From contig CAWEQI010000003.1 in the NCBI GenBank assembly GCA_963811255.1, positions 310,001-374,000 of the forward strand: 64,000 nt of DNA. The letters run 5' to 3'. Below are positions 42,350-50,235 of this stretch, piece after piece. A program made the translations under genes and the position numbers. Position 1 is the first letter of the stretch. Each line of letters opens with the position of its first letter. The DNA is from Croceibacterium_B sp963811255 (GTDB lineage: Bacteria; Pseudomonadota; Alphaproteobacteria; Sphingomonadales; Sphingomonadaceae). The notes under the pieces are model-generated. The model did not search any database, was not told where the DNA came from, and was given only the letters and a program-made list of their open reading frames with translations.

Positions 42350-43465
42350 GTGATTGTCTCAGAACTGCAAATCGCTCACTCTTGGCATGGGAGTGAGGCG
42401 TTGGGCCAGAGCCCCAATCCACCGCCGACATCGAGCGAGCATGGGATCGCCAGCGACACGACGCGTTCCGGTGTTCACCACCGCCTGCACCTTGAGCAAA
42501 TCTACGCAACTGCGCCGATTGGGCTGGCAGTGCTCGACCGGGACCTCCACTTCCTCCGCATCAACGAGAGACTTGCCGAGATCAACGGTCTTTCAGTTGA
42601 AGCGCACATCGGCCGTTCCATTGGTGAGATTCTGCCAAATCTGGCTGCGGGGGCTGAAGCGATCCGCGACCGCTTCGTCAAAGGTGAAAGCCCCATCAAT
42701 GGCGTATTCGCCGGAATCACGCCGGCCAACCCGGAAGTTCTTTGCCATTGGCAGGCCCACTGGTCACCCATTCGCGACCCTGACGGCCGCCTGATCGCTT
42801 TGAACGTCGCTGTCGAGGACGTCACGGCGCTCAAGAGTCAGGAGGAGCGCGAGAAGCTCCTCTCGGGCGAACTGAAACACCGTCTCAACAACGTGCTCGC
42901 CGTGGTTCAGGCCGTTGCGAACAGCACGTTTGAGGGATCGGCCAAGTCAGATCAGCTCAACATGTTCCGAGGCAGACTGATGGCGTTCGCCGCCGCCAAC
43001 CAGACGTTGGCAAACGAGGCATGGCATCGTGCGGAGGTCGGCGAGATCGTTCGCCACGTCAGCGCTTCATTGCCGGTCGAGCGCATCACCTGCGAAGGTC
43101 AAGAGTGCTTCGTGGGTTCGGAGAAGGCGATGAACTTGTCGCTGGCTCTGCATGAGCTCGGAACGAACGCCATGAAGTACGGCTCTCTCTCGGGAAACGA
43201 AGGCTCAGTGCACATTCGATGGGCCTGTTCTGATGGGGAGGTGAAACTGACGTGGCGGGAATCGGGTGGACCGCCGGTCCAGCCGCCAACACGCAAAGGC
43301 TTTGGATCGACCCTCATCGAGAGGCTCGTTCCGCAAGCGGAGCGAGCCTTGGAGTATAGGCCGGAAGGTGTCTTCTGCACCATCAAGTTGCCAGCAGCGG
43401 ATGCGGGTTACTCATCCGGCAAGGAAGAGGCAGACAGAAAGGGGCCCACGAGCCGATTGGCGTAG
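42350..43465 (+). CDS. PAS-domain HWE-family sensor histidine kinase
   Basis: A 371-aa soluble kinase. Residues about 47-165 form a PAS domain (LEQIYATAPIGLAVLDRDLHF ... VAVEDVTALKSQEE); the phospho-acceptor is H177 in 'LKHRLNNVLAVVQAVA', and the ATPase end has LALHELGTNAMKYGSLS and WRESGGPPVQPPTRKGFGSTLI, the HWE/HisKA_2 pattern. GTG 42350 follows AGGGG. These kinases often sense light or redox state and drive the PhyR general stress response; no response regulator is adjacent. GC is visibly below that of gshA and rsmE. Confidence 0.9.
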   Translation: MIVSELQIAHSWHGSEALGQSPNPPPTSSEHGIASDTTRSGVHHRLHLEQIYATAPIGLAVLDRDLHFLRINERLAEINGLSVEAHIGRSIGEILPNLAAGAEAIRDRFVKGESPINGVFAGITPANPEVLCHWQAHWSPIRDPDGRLIALNVAVEDVTALKSQEEREKLLSGELKHRLNNVLAVVQAVANSTFEGSAKSDQLNMFRGRLMAFAAANQTLANEAWHRAEVGEIVRHVSASLPVERITCEGQECFVGSEKAMNLSLALHELGTNAMKYGSLSGNEGSVHIRWACSDGEVKLTWRESGGPPVQPPTRKGFGSTLIERLVPQAERALEYRPEGVFCTIKLPAADAGYSSGKEEADRKGPTSRLA

Positions 43466-43553
43466 GTGTCAGCGCACACAACTCCTGCTTTTTTGCACTC
43501 GAAGACGATCATGGGGAATTCCCGTAGTTGATCCGCTCAGTCATCCCTGAACG

Positions 43554-43579
43554 GCCGCTTTGGGGTCGAAAGCGGACAT
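43554..43579. repeat. Palindromic repeat copy at the right edge of the kinase islet
   Basis: CCGCTTT and AAAGCGG form a 7-bp stem around a GGGGTCG loop, followed by ACAT. It is similar to 42251-42273. The 171-base gap 43466-43636 shows only this element and a small GGGAATTCCC palindrome. Confidence 0.55.
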
Positions 43580-43636
43580 GATCTGCGAAGGCAGTCGCGG
43601 CAATCCTGTCGACTTGAACCATCGCCTGTCCGCCGC

Positions 43637-44386
43637 TCAAGCCTGCCAATCTCCCACCGCCGCCATCCACAATGCCACCGCGGCAATCGCGGCGGTCTCG
43701 CCGCGCAGGATGCGCGGGCCGAGCGCAATCGGATGCGCGGCGGGATGAGCGCGGATCGCGGCGCGTTCGGTGTCGTCGAAGCCGCCTTCCGGGCCGGTCA
43801 GCAGCGCGGCCGGGCCGGCGTGCGCGGCGAAGGCGGCGGCCGCCGGTTCGCCGCCCAGCTCATCGGCGAAGAACAGCGCCCGATCCTCCGGCCAGCCGGT
43901 GAGCAGCGCGTCGAGCTTCACCGGCTCCGCCAGCTCGGGCAGCGCCGTCCGCGCACACTGCTCGGCGGCTTCGGTGACGATCACGCGGGCGCGCTCGCGG
44001 TTGAGCTTGTCGGCCACGCAGCGGCGGGTGATCACCGGCCGTATCGAGCGCACGCCGAGCTCGGTGGCCTTTTCGAGCACCAGGTCGAAGCGGTCCTTCT
44101 TGAGCAGGGCCGGGCACAGCCACAAGTCCGGCACTTGCTCGCGCTCGCGCAGCTTCCCGACCGGTTCGAGCGCGACCTCGCGCTTACCCGCCGAGGCGAT
44201 CCGCGCCGCCCATTCGCCGGTCGCGTCGTCGCACAGCACCACCGCGTCGCCGGGGCCGACGCGCATCACCTTGGCGAGGTAGTGCGCCGGGTTGCCCGCG
44301 ACCGTCACCCGCATACCCGCGGATAGCGGTCCCGGCACGAACAGCCGCGGAGCGCTCCGCGGGGGCCAGGCTGGAGTGGCGGGCAT
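43637..44386 (-). CDS. rsmE: 16S rRNA (uracil(1498)-N(3))-methyltransferase
   Basis: A 249-aa SPOUT-class enzyme. It has the PUA-like N-terminal 'PRLFVPGPLSAG', LKKDRFDLVLEKATELGV, VTEAAEQCARTALPEL and the knot motifs LLTGPEGGFDDTE and LGPRILRGETAAIAAV. It methylates the ribosomal decoding region. ATG 44384-44386; divergent from ubiA. rsmE and gshA are neighbours in many alphaproteobacteria, which makes the intervening kinase look inserted. Confidence 0.95.
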   Translation of the reverse strand: MPATPAWPPRSAPRLFVPGPLSAGMRVTVAGNPAHYLAKVMRVGPGDAVVLCDDATGEWAARIASAGKREVALEPVGKLREREQVPDLWLCPALLKKDRFDLVLEKATELGVRSIRPVITRRCVADKLNRERARVIVTEAAEQCARTALPELAEPVKLDALLTGWPEDRALFFADELGGEPAAAAFAAHAGPAALLTGPEGGFDDTERAAIRAHPAAHPIALGPRILRGETAAIAAVALWMAAVGDWQA

Positions 44387-44424
44387 GGCTGGTCACTAAG
44401 CTGTCAGTTGCGTAGAGGGCAAGC

Positions 44425-45336
44425 ATGAGCGAGACCATCGTTCCCGACAGCCAGCACCGCGGTCTCGTCGCACGGCTGCCGCAGCGGGTGCGCGACTTCG
44501 CGTTGCTTGCCCGGTTCGATCGGCCGATCGGCTGGTGGCTGCTGTTCTGGCCGTGCGCCTGGGGCGTGTGGCTGGCGGGAGCGGGGTGGCAGCTCGGGCT
44601 GGTGGCGTGGCTGCTCGTCGGCTCGATCGCGATGCGCGGGGCGGGGTGCGTGTACAACGACATCGTCGATGCCGATCTCGACAAGAAGGTTGCGCGCACC
44701 GCCGCGCGCCCGGTCGCGAGCGGACGGGTGAGCGTGAAGGCCGCCTGGGCCTGGCTCCTGGTGTTGTGCCTGATTGGGTTGGTGGTGCTGGTGCAGTTAC
44801 GCTGGCAGGCCGAGCTGGTTGCGCTCGCCAGCCTGGGCCTGGTGGCGATCTACCCGTTCATGAAGCGGATCACCTGGTGGCCGCAGCTGTGGCTCGGGTT
44901 GGTGTTCACCTGGGGCTCGCTGGTCGGCTGGACGGCCCTGCGCTCCGACCGGATTGAGGTGCTGGCCGCGCTTTATGCCGGAGCGATATTCTGGTGCATC
45001 GGCTACGACACGATCTACGCGGTCCAGGATAAGGAGGACGACGCGCTCGTCGGCGTTCGCTCGAGCGCCTTGCGGCTGGGCGCGCATGTCCGCGCCGGAG
45101 TGATCGTGTTCTACGCCCTCGCGCTTGCCTTCTGGACGCTGGCGTTCTGGCTGTTGCGGCCGGATTGGCTGGCGCTCCTCGCGCTGCTGCCGGCGGCCGT
45201 GCAGCTCCTATGGCAGGGCTTCACCCTCGATGCCGCGGATGGCGCCGGCGCGCTGGCGCGGTTCCGCTCGAACCGCTTCGCCGGAGCGCTGGTGGCGGCG
45301 GCCTGCTTCGTCGTTGGGAACGCAGGCTTGACTTGA
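44425..45336 (+). CDS. ubiA: 4-hydroxybenzoate octaprenyltransferase
   Basis: A 303-aa membrane prenyltransferase with eight to nine helices. The first Asp-rich motif is NDIVDADLDKKVARTAARPVASGRVS and the second DTIYAVQDKEDDALVGVRSSALRLG, as in UbiA. It attaches the polyprenyl tail to 4-hydroxybenzoate in ubiquinone synthesis. GAGGG precedes ATG 44425. Followed by a LexA-like box only 9 bases after its stop. Confidence 0.95.
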   Translation: MSETIVPDSQHRGLVARLPQRVRDFALLARFDRPIGWWLLFWPCAWGVWLAGAGWQLGLVAWLLVGSIAMRGAGCVYNDIVDADLDKKVARTAARPVASGRVSVKAAWAWLLVLCLIGLVVLVQLRWQAELVALASLGLVAIYPFMKRITWWPQLWLGLVFTWGSLVGWTALRSDRIEVLAALYAGAIFWCIGYDTIYAVQDKEDDALVGVRSSALRLGAHVRAGVIVFYALALAFWTLAFWLLRPDWLALLALLPAAVQLLWQGFTLDAADGAGALARFRSNRFAGALVAAACFVVGNAGLT

Positions 45337-45345
45337 TCCCTATTT

Positions 45346-45360
45346 GTTCACATCCTGTTC
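45346..45360 (+). promoter_or_regulatory. LexA-like (SOS) box upstream of a winged-helix regulator
   Basis: GTTCACATCCTGTTC has two GTTC half-sites seven bases apart, the alphaproteobacterial LexA consensus. It ends 26 bases before the regulator ATG and lies just downstream of TTGACT (45328-45333), so a repressor here would overlap or abut the promoter. Control by LexA is inferred from the motif. Confidence 0.6.
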
Positions 45361-45386
45361 CTAATAGGAGCAGGAGTCGTGCGATC

Positions 45387-46367
45387 ATGCCGCAAGCCGA
45401 TTTCGTCTACCAGCCGGCCAACGATGCTTCGGGGCTACCCTTAGCCGTATCAATCTTCGCCGATCGCGAGCGCCTGCGCGAGGAGATTCGCGACGATGTG
45501 CTCGCCGCCGGGTTGGCGTTGCGCGAATGCGGTTCGCTCGCCGCGATGCTCGATGGCGAGGCGCGCCCGCTGGGCGAGGTCGTGCTGCTCGATTGCCCGC
45601 AAGTCGCCGCCGCCGAGCTGGCCGCGCTCAGCCGGCTCGACGTGCGGGCCGCGCGTTCGGGTGCGCACTTGGTCATCTCCACCACCGTCGCCGCGCTCGA
45701 CGACGTGTTCGCCTGCTGCGATCAGTCCAACCCGCAGATCCTGGTCGACCCGAGCCGCGCCGAGCGGGTGATCGCCCTCGGGCGGGTGCTCGCCCGGGTG
45801 CCGAACCTGCGGCTGCGCGAGCTCGCCGAGGACGACCGGCTGACTTTGCTGCGGCTGACGGAGCAGGTCGGCCAGATCGCCGAGCGGCTCGAGCGGCTCG
45901 GCACCGGCGAGGCGCACCCCGGTGCCGCGGGTGCGTTTCGCTTCGAAAGCCCGGCGCCGGCGTATAACAGCGCCGAGGAGGCCGACGACAGCGAGCGCCT
46001 CGCCCGCACCCCGCGCCCGCCGCTGCCCGAGCCGCGTCTGGTCCGTAGCATCATCCGCCAGCGCCAGCTGCGCGTCAGGTTTTTCGACGGCGAGCTGTTT
46101 GCCGATCCCGCGTGGGACATGCTGCTCGACCTCACCGCCGCCCGGGCCGAACATGCGCGGGTTTCGGTGACTTCGCTGTGCATCGCCAGCGGCGTGCCGC
46201 CGACCACGGCGCTCAGGTGGATCGGTCAGATGACCTGCGCGGGCTTGTTCGAAAGGGTTGACGACGAAACCGACCGCCGTCGCGCCTTCATCTCCCTCAG
46301 CGATACGACGGCGGGCGCAATGGCGCGCTACTTCGCCGAACTCGGTCGCACTGTGCGCGTGATTTGA
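45387..46367 (+). CDS. Winged-helix regulator, MarR-like C-terminal domain
   Basis: A 326-aa protein. The N-terminal 120 residues resemble a degenerate receiver-like alpha/beta unit (LPLAVSIFADRERLREEIRDDVLAAGLALRECG ... VVLLDCPQ); the middle is acidic and helical; the C-terminal part (MLLDLTAARAEHARVSVTSLCIASGVPPTTALRWIGQMTCAGLFERVDDETDRRRAFISL) is a MarR-type winged helix. Similar proteins occur in sphingomonads without a known role. GGAGCAGGAG precedes ATG 45387. It may be SOS-controlled through the box at 45346-45360. Confidence 0.8.
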   Translation: MPQADFVYQPANDASGLPLAVSIFADRERLREEIRDDVLAAGLALRECGSLAAMLDGEARPLGEVVLLDCPQVAAAELAALSRLDVRAARSGAHLVISTTVAALDDVFACCDQSNPQILVDPSRAERVIALGRVLARVPNLRLRELAEDDRLTLLRLTEQVGQIAERLERLGTGEAHPGAAGAFRFESPAPAYNSAEEADDSERLARTPRPPLPEPRLVRSIIRQRQLRVRFFDGELFADPAWDMLLDLTAARAEHARVSVTSLCIASGVPPTTALRWIGQMTCAGLFERVDDETDRRRAFISLSDTTAGAMARYFAELGRTVRVI

Positions 46368-46434
46368 GGCTGTTGCGCCCGAAGGAACGCCCGCAGACTG
46401 CAACCTGAGCCGCGATCGAGCGTTGTCCGATGCG

Positions 46435-47001
46435 ATGGCAAAGCGCCCTTGTGAGACCGATAGCGGACGAGGGCGCCCGGCCCCGCGCAGGATCGTGATC
46501 ATGGGCCCGAGCGGTTGCGGCAAGTCGACCCTCGGCGCGGCGCTGGCCGACGCTCTAGGCTGGACGTTCATCGAGGGTGACGATTTCCATCCGCCCGAGA
46601 ACAAGGCCAAGATGGCCCGCGGCGAGCCGCTGACCGACGCCGACCGGCTGCCGTTCCTCGACGGCATCGGCAAAGCGCTCGCCGGCGTTGAAGACGGGGG
46701 GGTGGCGAGCTGTTCGGCGTTGCGCCGATCCTACCGCGACCGCTTGCGCCGTCACGCCGGACGGCTGCTGTTCGTGCTGCCCGAGGTCCCTCGCGCAGAG
46801 CTGGCCCGCCGCATGACGGCGCGGCCGGACTCGTTCATGCCGCCGTCGCTGCTCGACAGCCAACTGGCGACGCTCGAGCGGCCCGGCGACGACGAAGAGG
46901 CGCTGTGCATCGACGGCACCCGGCCGGTGGCCGACGAGGTTCGCCGGGTCCGCGATCGTCTGCAGAACCCGGGCGAGCACGCCGGCCGCCGAGGCGTTTG
47001 A
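46435..47001 (+). CDS. gntK: Gluconokinase
   Basis: A 188-aa P-loop kinase. Walker A is IMGPSGCGKSTLGAALADALG, followed by FIEGDDFHPPENKAKMARGEPLTDADRLPFLDGI and 'CSALRRSYRDRLR', the family order, then MTARPDSFMPPSLLDSQLATLE. It phosphorylates gluconate for the Entner-Doudoroff or pentose phosphate routes. ATG 46435 is used; a TTG at 46423 is in frame. No other gluconate gene is nearby. Confidence 0.9.
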   Translation: MAKRPCETDSGRGRPAPRRIVIMGPSGCGKSTLGAALADALGWTFIEGDDFHPPENKAKMARGEPLTDADRLPFLDGIGKALAGVEDGGVASCSALRRSYRDRLRRHAGRLLFVLPEVPRAELARRMTARPDSFMPPSLLDSQLATLERPGDDEEALCIDGTRPVADEVRRVRDRLQNPGEHAGRRGV

Positions 47002-47042
47002 GTTGACGGACCTCCGATAGCCGCTAAATCCCGCCTCGCGTG

Positions 47043-47118
47043 GGGCGGTTAGCTCAGCTGGTAGAGCATCTCGTTTACACCGAGAGGGTCGGCGGTTCGA
47101 GCCCGTCACCGCCCACCA
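47043..47118 (+). tRNA. tRNA-Val (anticodon TAC)
   Basis: The 76 bases fold as a tRNA: acceptor stem GGGCGGT (47043-47049) with ACCGCCC (47108-47114), D arm GCTC...GAGC, anticodon stem TCTCG/CGAGA around loop TTTACAC, T loop TTCGAGC, discriminator A and encoded CCA (47116-47118). The TAC anticodon reads GUA/GUG valine codons. No integrase or duplicated 3' end is visible nearby. Confidence 0.97.
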
Positions 47119-47242
47119 TCGCAGGGTCCCCGACATCCTCGTTTGTCTTTACAAGCCACTCGCTGCGCGAATGTGCGCAGCTCGTAGGCAAGTTGAGCGG
47201 CTGATCGGTGGAGATCGCGAACAGCCTACATGCGACCGGCGG

Positions 47243-48004
47243 TCATTCGTACACCGAAAACGTGGCCGTGCCGCGGAAGCCCGCGGCCGCCTCGCGTTCG
47301 AGCGCGACCAACTCAAGTGCCAGTTCCGCGGGGCTCGCATCGCGGAAGACGAAGTCGCGCGCGGTCGGCCACTGTTCGAGATTTCTCAGGCTGTCGCCGT
47401 AGCGCGAATCGCTCGCGTAGACGGCCCGGCACACCGCCTCCGGCAGGGCGAATTGCGAAACCAGCCGGCCGCGCTCGCCACTCAGCGCCGCCGCGGCGCT
47501 CGAGAACACCTCGAAGTGCATGTGCGGACAGCGCCCGCCGTAGCAGCCCGGCAGGATCGTGCGGAACCGCACCGTGCCGTCGCCGCCCGTCTGCTGCAGT
47601 CCGCGCAGGTAATTGGCCTGCGGCTTGTTGTAGAGCGAGTAAACGCCGCGCGCGTCGTTGTGCCACAGGTAGAAGCCCCGGCCGGGGAGCGGCTGGCACC
47701 CGCCGGCGCCACCGATCAGAGTGACGGTGAGGTCGAGCGGCACGCCGTCGGCCATCCCCCTCATTCCGGCAAAGCTGCTGCGGATGTCGCTGCGGACGAT
47801 CCCTTGCTGCTCGAGCGCGTTCGGCCCCCGCGTCCCGTCCGTAGGGAAGGGGCCGCGCGTTTCGGCTGGCGTGAGGAGACACTTCGCCGTTCGCGCGGCG
47901 TGACCGCTCGATCCGACGAGCAGAGCGCTGCCGACCGCCATTCCCAGCAGCGCATCGCGCCGGGTGGGCGTCGCTGCCAGGTCCCGGGCGAGCTGCGAAG
48001 TCAT
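47243..48004 (-). CDS. Tat-exported intradiol ring-cleavage dioxygenase-like protein
   Basis: A 253-aa protein with a twin-arginine leader (PTRRDALLGMAVGSALLVG). The core has 'FYLWHNDARGVYSLY', FRTILPGCYGGRCPHMHFEVF and surrounding strands of the protocatechuate-dioxygenase fold; two Tyr (GVYS, GCYGG) and two His (PHMHF) could make the non-heme Fe(III) site. Export is unusual for catechol dioxygenases, so the substrate may be extracytoplasmic. ATG 48002-48004, two bases after the TlpA-like stop, so co-transcribed with it. Confidence 0.82.
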   Translation of the reverse strand: MTSQLARDLAATPTRRDALLGMAVGSALLVGSSGHAARTAKCLLTPAETRGPFPTDGTRGPNALEQQGIVRSDIRSSFAGMRGMADGVPLDLTVTLIGGAGGCQPLPGRGFYLWHNDARGVYSLYNKPQANYLRGLQQTGGDGTVRFRTILPGCYGGRCPHMHFEVFSSAAAALSGERGRLVSQFALPEAVCRAVYASDSRYGDSLRNLEQWPTARDFVFRDASPAELALELVALEREAAAGFRGTATFSVYE

Positions 48005-48006
48005 AA

Positions 48007-48597
48007 TCAGCTCTTCGCCAACCCTTCTTGCACCAGCGCCTTGGCCTTGTCGCTCGTCCAGTCGTAGCCGCCCTGCATCCGCCACACTTCCTTGCCCTGT
48101 GAATTATAGAGCACGGTCGTCGGCAGGTTCGCAGACCAGCCGTTGGCCAACTGGTCGTCGGGATCGAGCCACGGCTGCAGGTTGAGGAACTCGTGTTTGG
48201 CTAGGAACGGATTGACCGCCGCAGCGCCCTTGAGGTCCTCGCTCACCGCCAGCACCCGCGGCATCCCCGGCTGCCCGGCGAGCCAGTCGAGCTTGGGCAT
48301 TTCGGCCACGCACGGCGCGCACCAGGTGGCCCACAAGTTGATCAGCAGCGGCCCCTTCAGCGTCCCCAAGTTCAGCTTGATGCCATTCGGACCGCTGATG
48401 GTGACGTCGGGCAGCGGCTCGCCGGCGTGACTGCGGTCGAGCGTGCCGTTGAGCGCCTCGGCCTCGCTTTCGCTCGCCGGAGCCGTGGGTGTGGCGGCGG
48501 TTTCCTTGTGTTGCGCCTCACCCCCGCTTTGCCTACTGCATCCGGCCACCACCAGGACGATCGGCAGCGTGAGCGAGAGCAAGGGCAAACGGGGCAT
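48007..48597 (-). CDS. TlpA-like thioredoxin-fold lipoprotein
   Basis: A 196-aa lipoprotein: lipobox VLVVAGC, an acidic linker, then a thioredoxin domain with the active-site WCAPC in 'LINLWATWCAPCVAEMPKLDWL', and a C-terminal 'LPTTVLYNSQGKEVWRMQGG'. TlpA-type proteins reduce periplasmic disulfides, often for cytochrome maturation. It is upstream of the dioxygenase-like gene and its ATG (48595-48597) is divergent from, and possibly overlapping, argH. Confidence 0.9.
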   Translation of the reverse strand: MPRLPLLSLTLPIVLVVAGCSRQSGGEAQHKETAATPTAPASESEAEALNGTLDRSHAGEPLPDVTISGPNGIKLNLGTLKGPLLINLWATWCAPCVAEMPKLDWLAGQPGMPRVLAVSEDLKGAAAVNPFLAKHEFLNLQPWLDPDDQLANGWSANLPTTVLYNSQGKEVWRMQGGYDWTSDKAKALVQEGLAKS

Positions 48598-49990
48598 ATC
48601 GGGCTCCAACCAGATGTGGGGCGGGCGCTTCGCCGAAGGGCCCGCTGCGATAATGCGCGAGATTAACGCCTCGATCCCCTTCGACAAGGCGCTCTGGCGC
48701 CAGGACATCGCCGCAAGCAAGGCACATGTGGCGATGCTGGGCGCCTGCGGCATCGTTTCGAGCGAGGACGCGGTGGCGATCGAGCAGGGGCTCGACGCGG
48801 TCGCCGGCGAGTACGAACGCGACGGCGTTGCCGAGGACTGGGACCTCGAAGACATCCACATGACCACCGAAAGCCGACTGGCCGATCGGATCGGCGCGGC
48901 GGCCGGGCGGCTGCACACCGCGCGCAGCCGCAACGATCAGGTGGCGACCGATTTCAAGCTGTGGGTGCGCGACGCGATCGACCAGGCGGACGCCGGGCTC
49001 GAGGCGCTGCAGCGAGCGCTGGTCACGCGGGCCGGCGAGCATGCCGAGGCCATCATGCCCGGCTTCACTCACCTGCAGACCGCGCAGCCGGTCACGCTCG
49101 GCCATCACCTGATGGCGTACTACGAGATGCTGCGACGCGACCGCTGGCGCTTTCACGACGCGCGGGTGCGGCTCAACGAATGCCCGCTCGGCAGCGCGGC
49201 GCTCGCCGGCACCGGCTTTCCGATCGACCGCGAGATGACCGCGCAGGCCTTGGGCTTCGACCGCCCGACCGCGAACAGCCTCGACGCCGTGTCGGATCGC
49301 GATTTCGCGCTCGATTACCTGCAGGCAGCGGCGCAATGCGCGCTGCACCTCTCGCGCCTGGCCGAGGAGTTCGTCATCTGGGCCAGCCAGCCGTTCGGCT
49401 TTGTGCGGATGCCGGATTCGCTCAGCACCGGCAGTTCGATCATGCCGCAGAAGAAGAACCCGGACGCCGCCGAGCTGGTGCGCGGCCATGCCGGTCGGAT
49501 CGTCGGCGCGACGACTGCCTTGATGGTCACCATGAAGGGCCTGCCGCTGGCCTATTCGAAGGACATGCAGGACGACAAGCCGCCGGTGTTCGAGGCCGCC
49601 GGGCTGCTCGGCCTGTCGCTCGCGGCGATGACCGGGATGGTGGCCGAAACCGAGTTCCGCACCGATCGCATGCGCCAGGCGGCCGAGCTCGGCTACGCCA
49701 CCGCGACCGATCTCGCCGACTGGCTGGTGCGCGAGGCCGGCATACCTTTTCGCGAGGCGCATCACATCACCGGCGCGGCAGTCAGGCTGGCCGAGGAGAA
49801 ACGCGTGGCGCTGGATAAGCTCTCGCTCGCCGAGCTGCAGGCGATCGACGGGCGGATCGGGGCGGGCGTGTTCGCCGCGCTGTCGGTCGAAGCCTCGGTC
49901 GCCGCGCGCAGCAGCCATGGCGGAACCGCGCCCGAACAGGTAAGGAAGCGCATCGTCGAAGCGCGCCAGGCGCTGGGAATGGATTCATGA
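48569..49990 (+). CDS. argH: Argininosuccinate lyase
   Basis: A fumarase-family lyase completing arginine synthesis. Blocks include 'SNQMWGGRFAEGPAAIM', 'HTARSRNDQVATDFKLWVR', MPGFTHLQTAQPVTLGHH and the signature loop GSSIMPQKKNPDAAELVRGH. Two starts are possible. ATG 48614 begins MWGGRF; GTG 48569 adds 15 residues and retains the SNxMWGGRF context that many alphaproteobacterial ArgH proteins have. The GTG is given here (473 aa), which makes the gene overlap the divergent TlpA-like gene by 29 bases. The stop overlaps the lipoprotein ATG. Confidence 0.93.
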   Translation: MSESKGKRGISGSNQMWGGRFAEGPAAIMREINASIPFDKALWRQDIAASKAHVAMLGACGIVSSEDAVAIEQGLDAVAGEYERDGVAEDWDLEDIHMTTESRLADRIGAAAGRLHTARSRNDQVATDFKLWVRDAIDQADAGLEALQRALVTRAGEHAEAIMPGFTHLQTAQPVTLGHHLMAYYEMLRRDRWRFHDARVRLNECPLGSAALAGTGFPIDREMTAQALGFDRPTANSLDAVSDRDFALDYLQAAAQCALHLSRLAEEFVIWASQPFGFVRMPDSLSTGSSIMPQKKNPDAAELVRGHAGRIVGATTALMVTMKGLPLAYSKDMQDDKPPVFEAAGLLGLSLAAMTGMVAETEFRTDRMRQAAELGYATATDLADWLVREAGIPFREAHHITGAAVRLAEEKRVALDKLSLAELQAIDGRIGAGVFAALSVEASVAARSSHGGTAPEQVRKRIVEARQALGMDS

Positions 49991-50232
49991 ACCGCCGTTT
50001 GCTTATCGCCGTCCCCCTCGCGCTGCTCGCCGCCGGCTGCGCGCAGGAGAAGGACCTTAAGCCGGTCGCCGGCGAACCGCTGCCGCCCGCGCCTTACGGC
50101 AGCGATCATCAGCTGAGCGCCCAGGAGCTGCTGCAACGCAAGTCGCAAGCCGCGCCGGAGCGCAGCGTCGAGCTTCGCACCAAGTCGGAGAAACGCACCG
50201 ACGATCCGTTCGACCTGCCGCCCGAGGGCTGA
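49987..50232 (+). CDS. Small lipoprotein between argH and lysA, LptM-like position
   Basis: An 81-aa protein with signal and lipobox (LLIAVPLALLAAGC) followed by a charged, Pro-rich tail ending 'DDPFDLPPEG'. A short lipoprotein in this position is common in alphaproteobacteria; in E. coli the comparable YifL/LptM sits upstream of dapF and helps LptD maturation. Whether this is a true LptM is not shown by sequence. ATG overlaps the argH stop (ATGA). Confidence 0.85.
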   Translation: MNRRLLIAVPLALLAAGCAQEKDLKPVAGEPLPPAPYGSDHQLSAQELLQRKSQAAPERSVELRTKSEKRTDDPFDLPPEG

Positions 50233-50235
50233 CCG

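Noticed and set aside
47043..47242. tRNA-Val as an integration site
   Set aside because: No integrase, no duplicated tRNA 3' end and no composition shift were found on either side.
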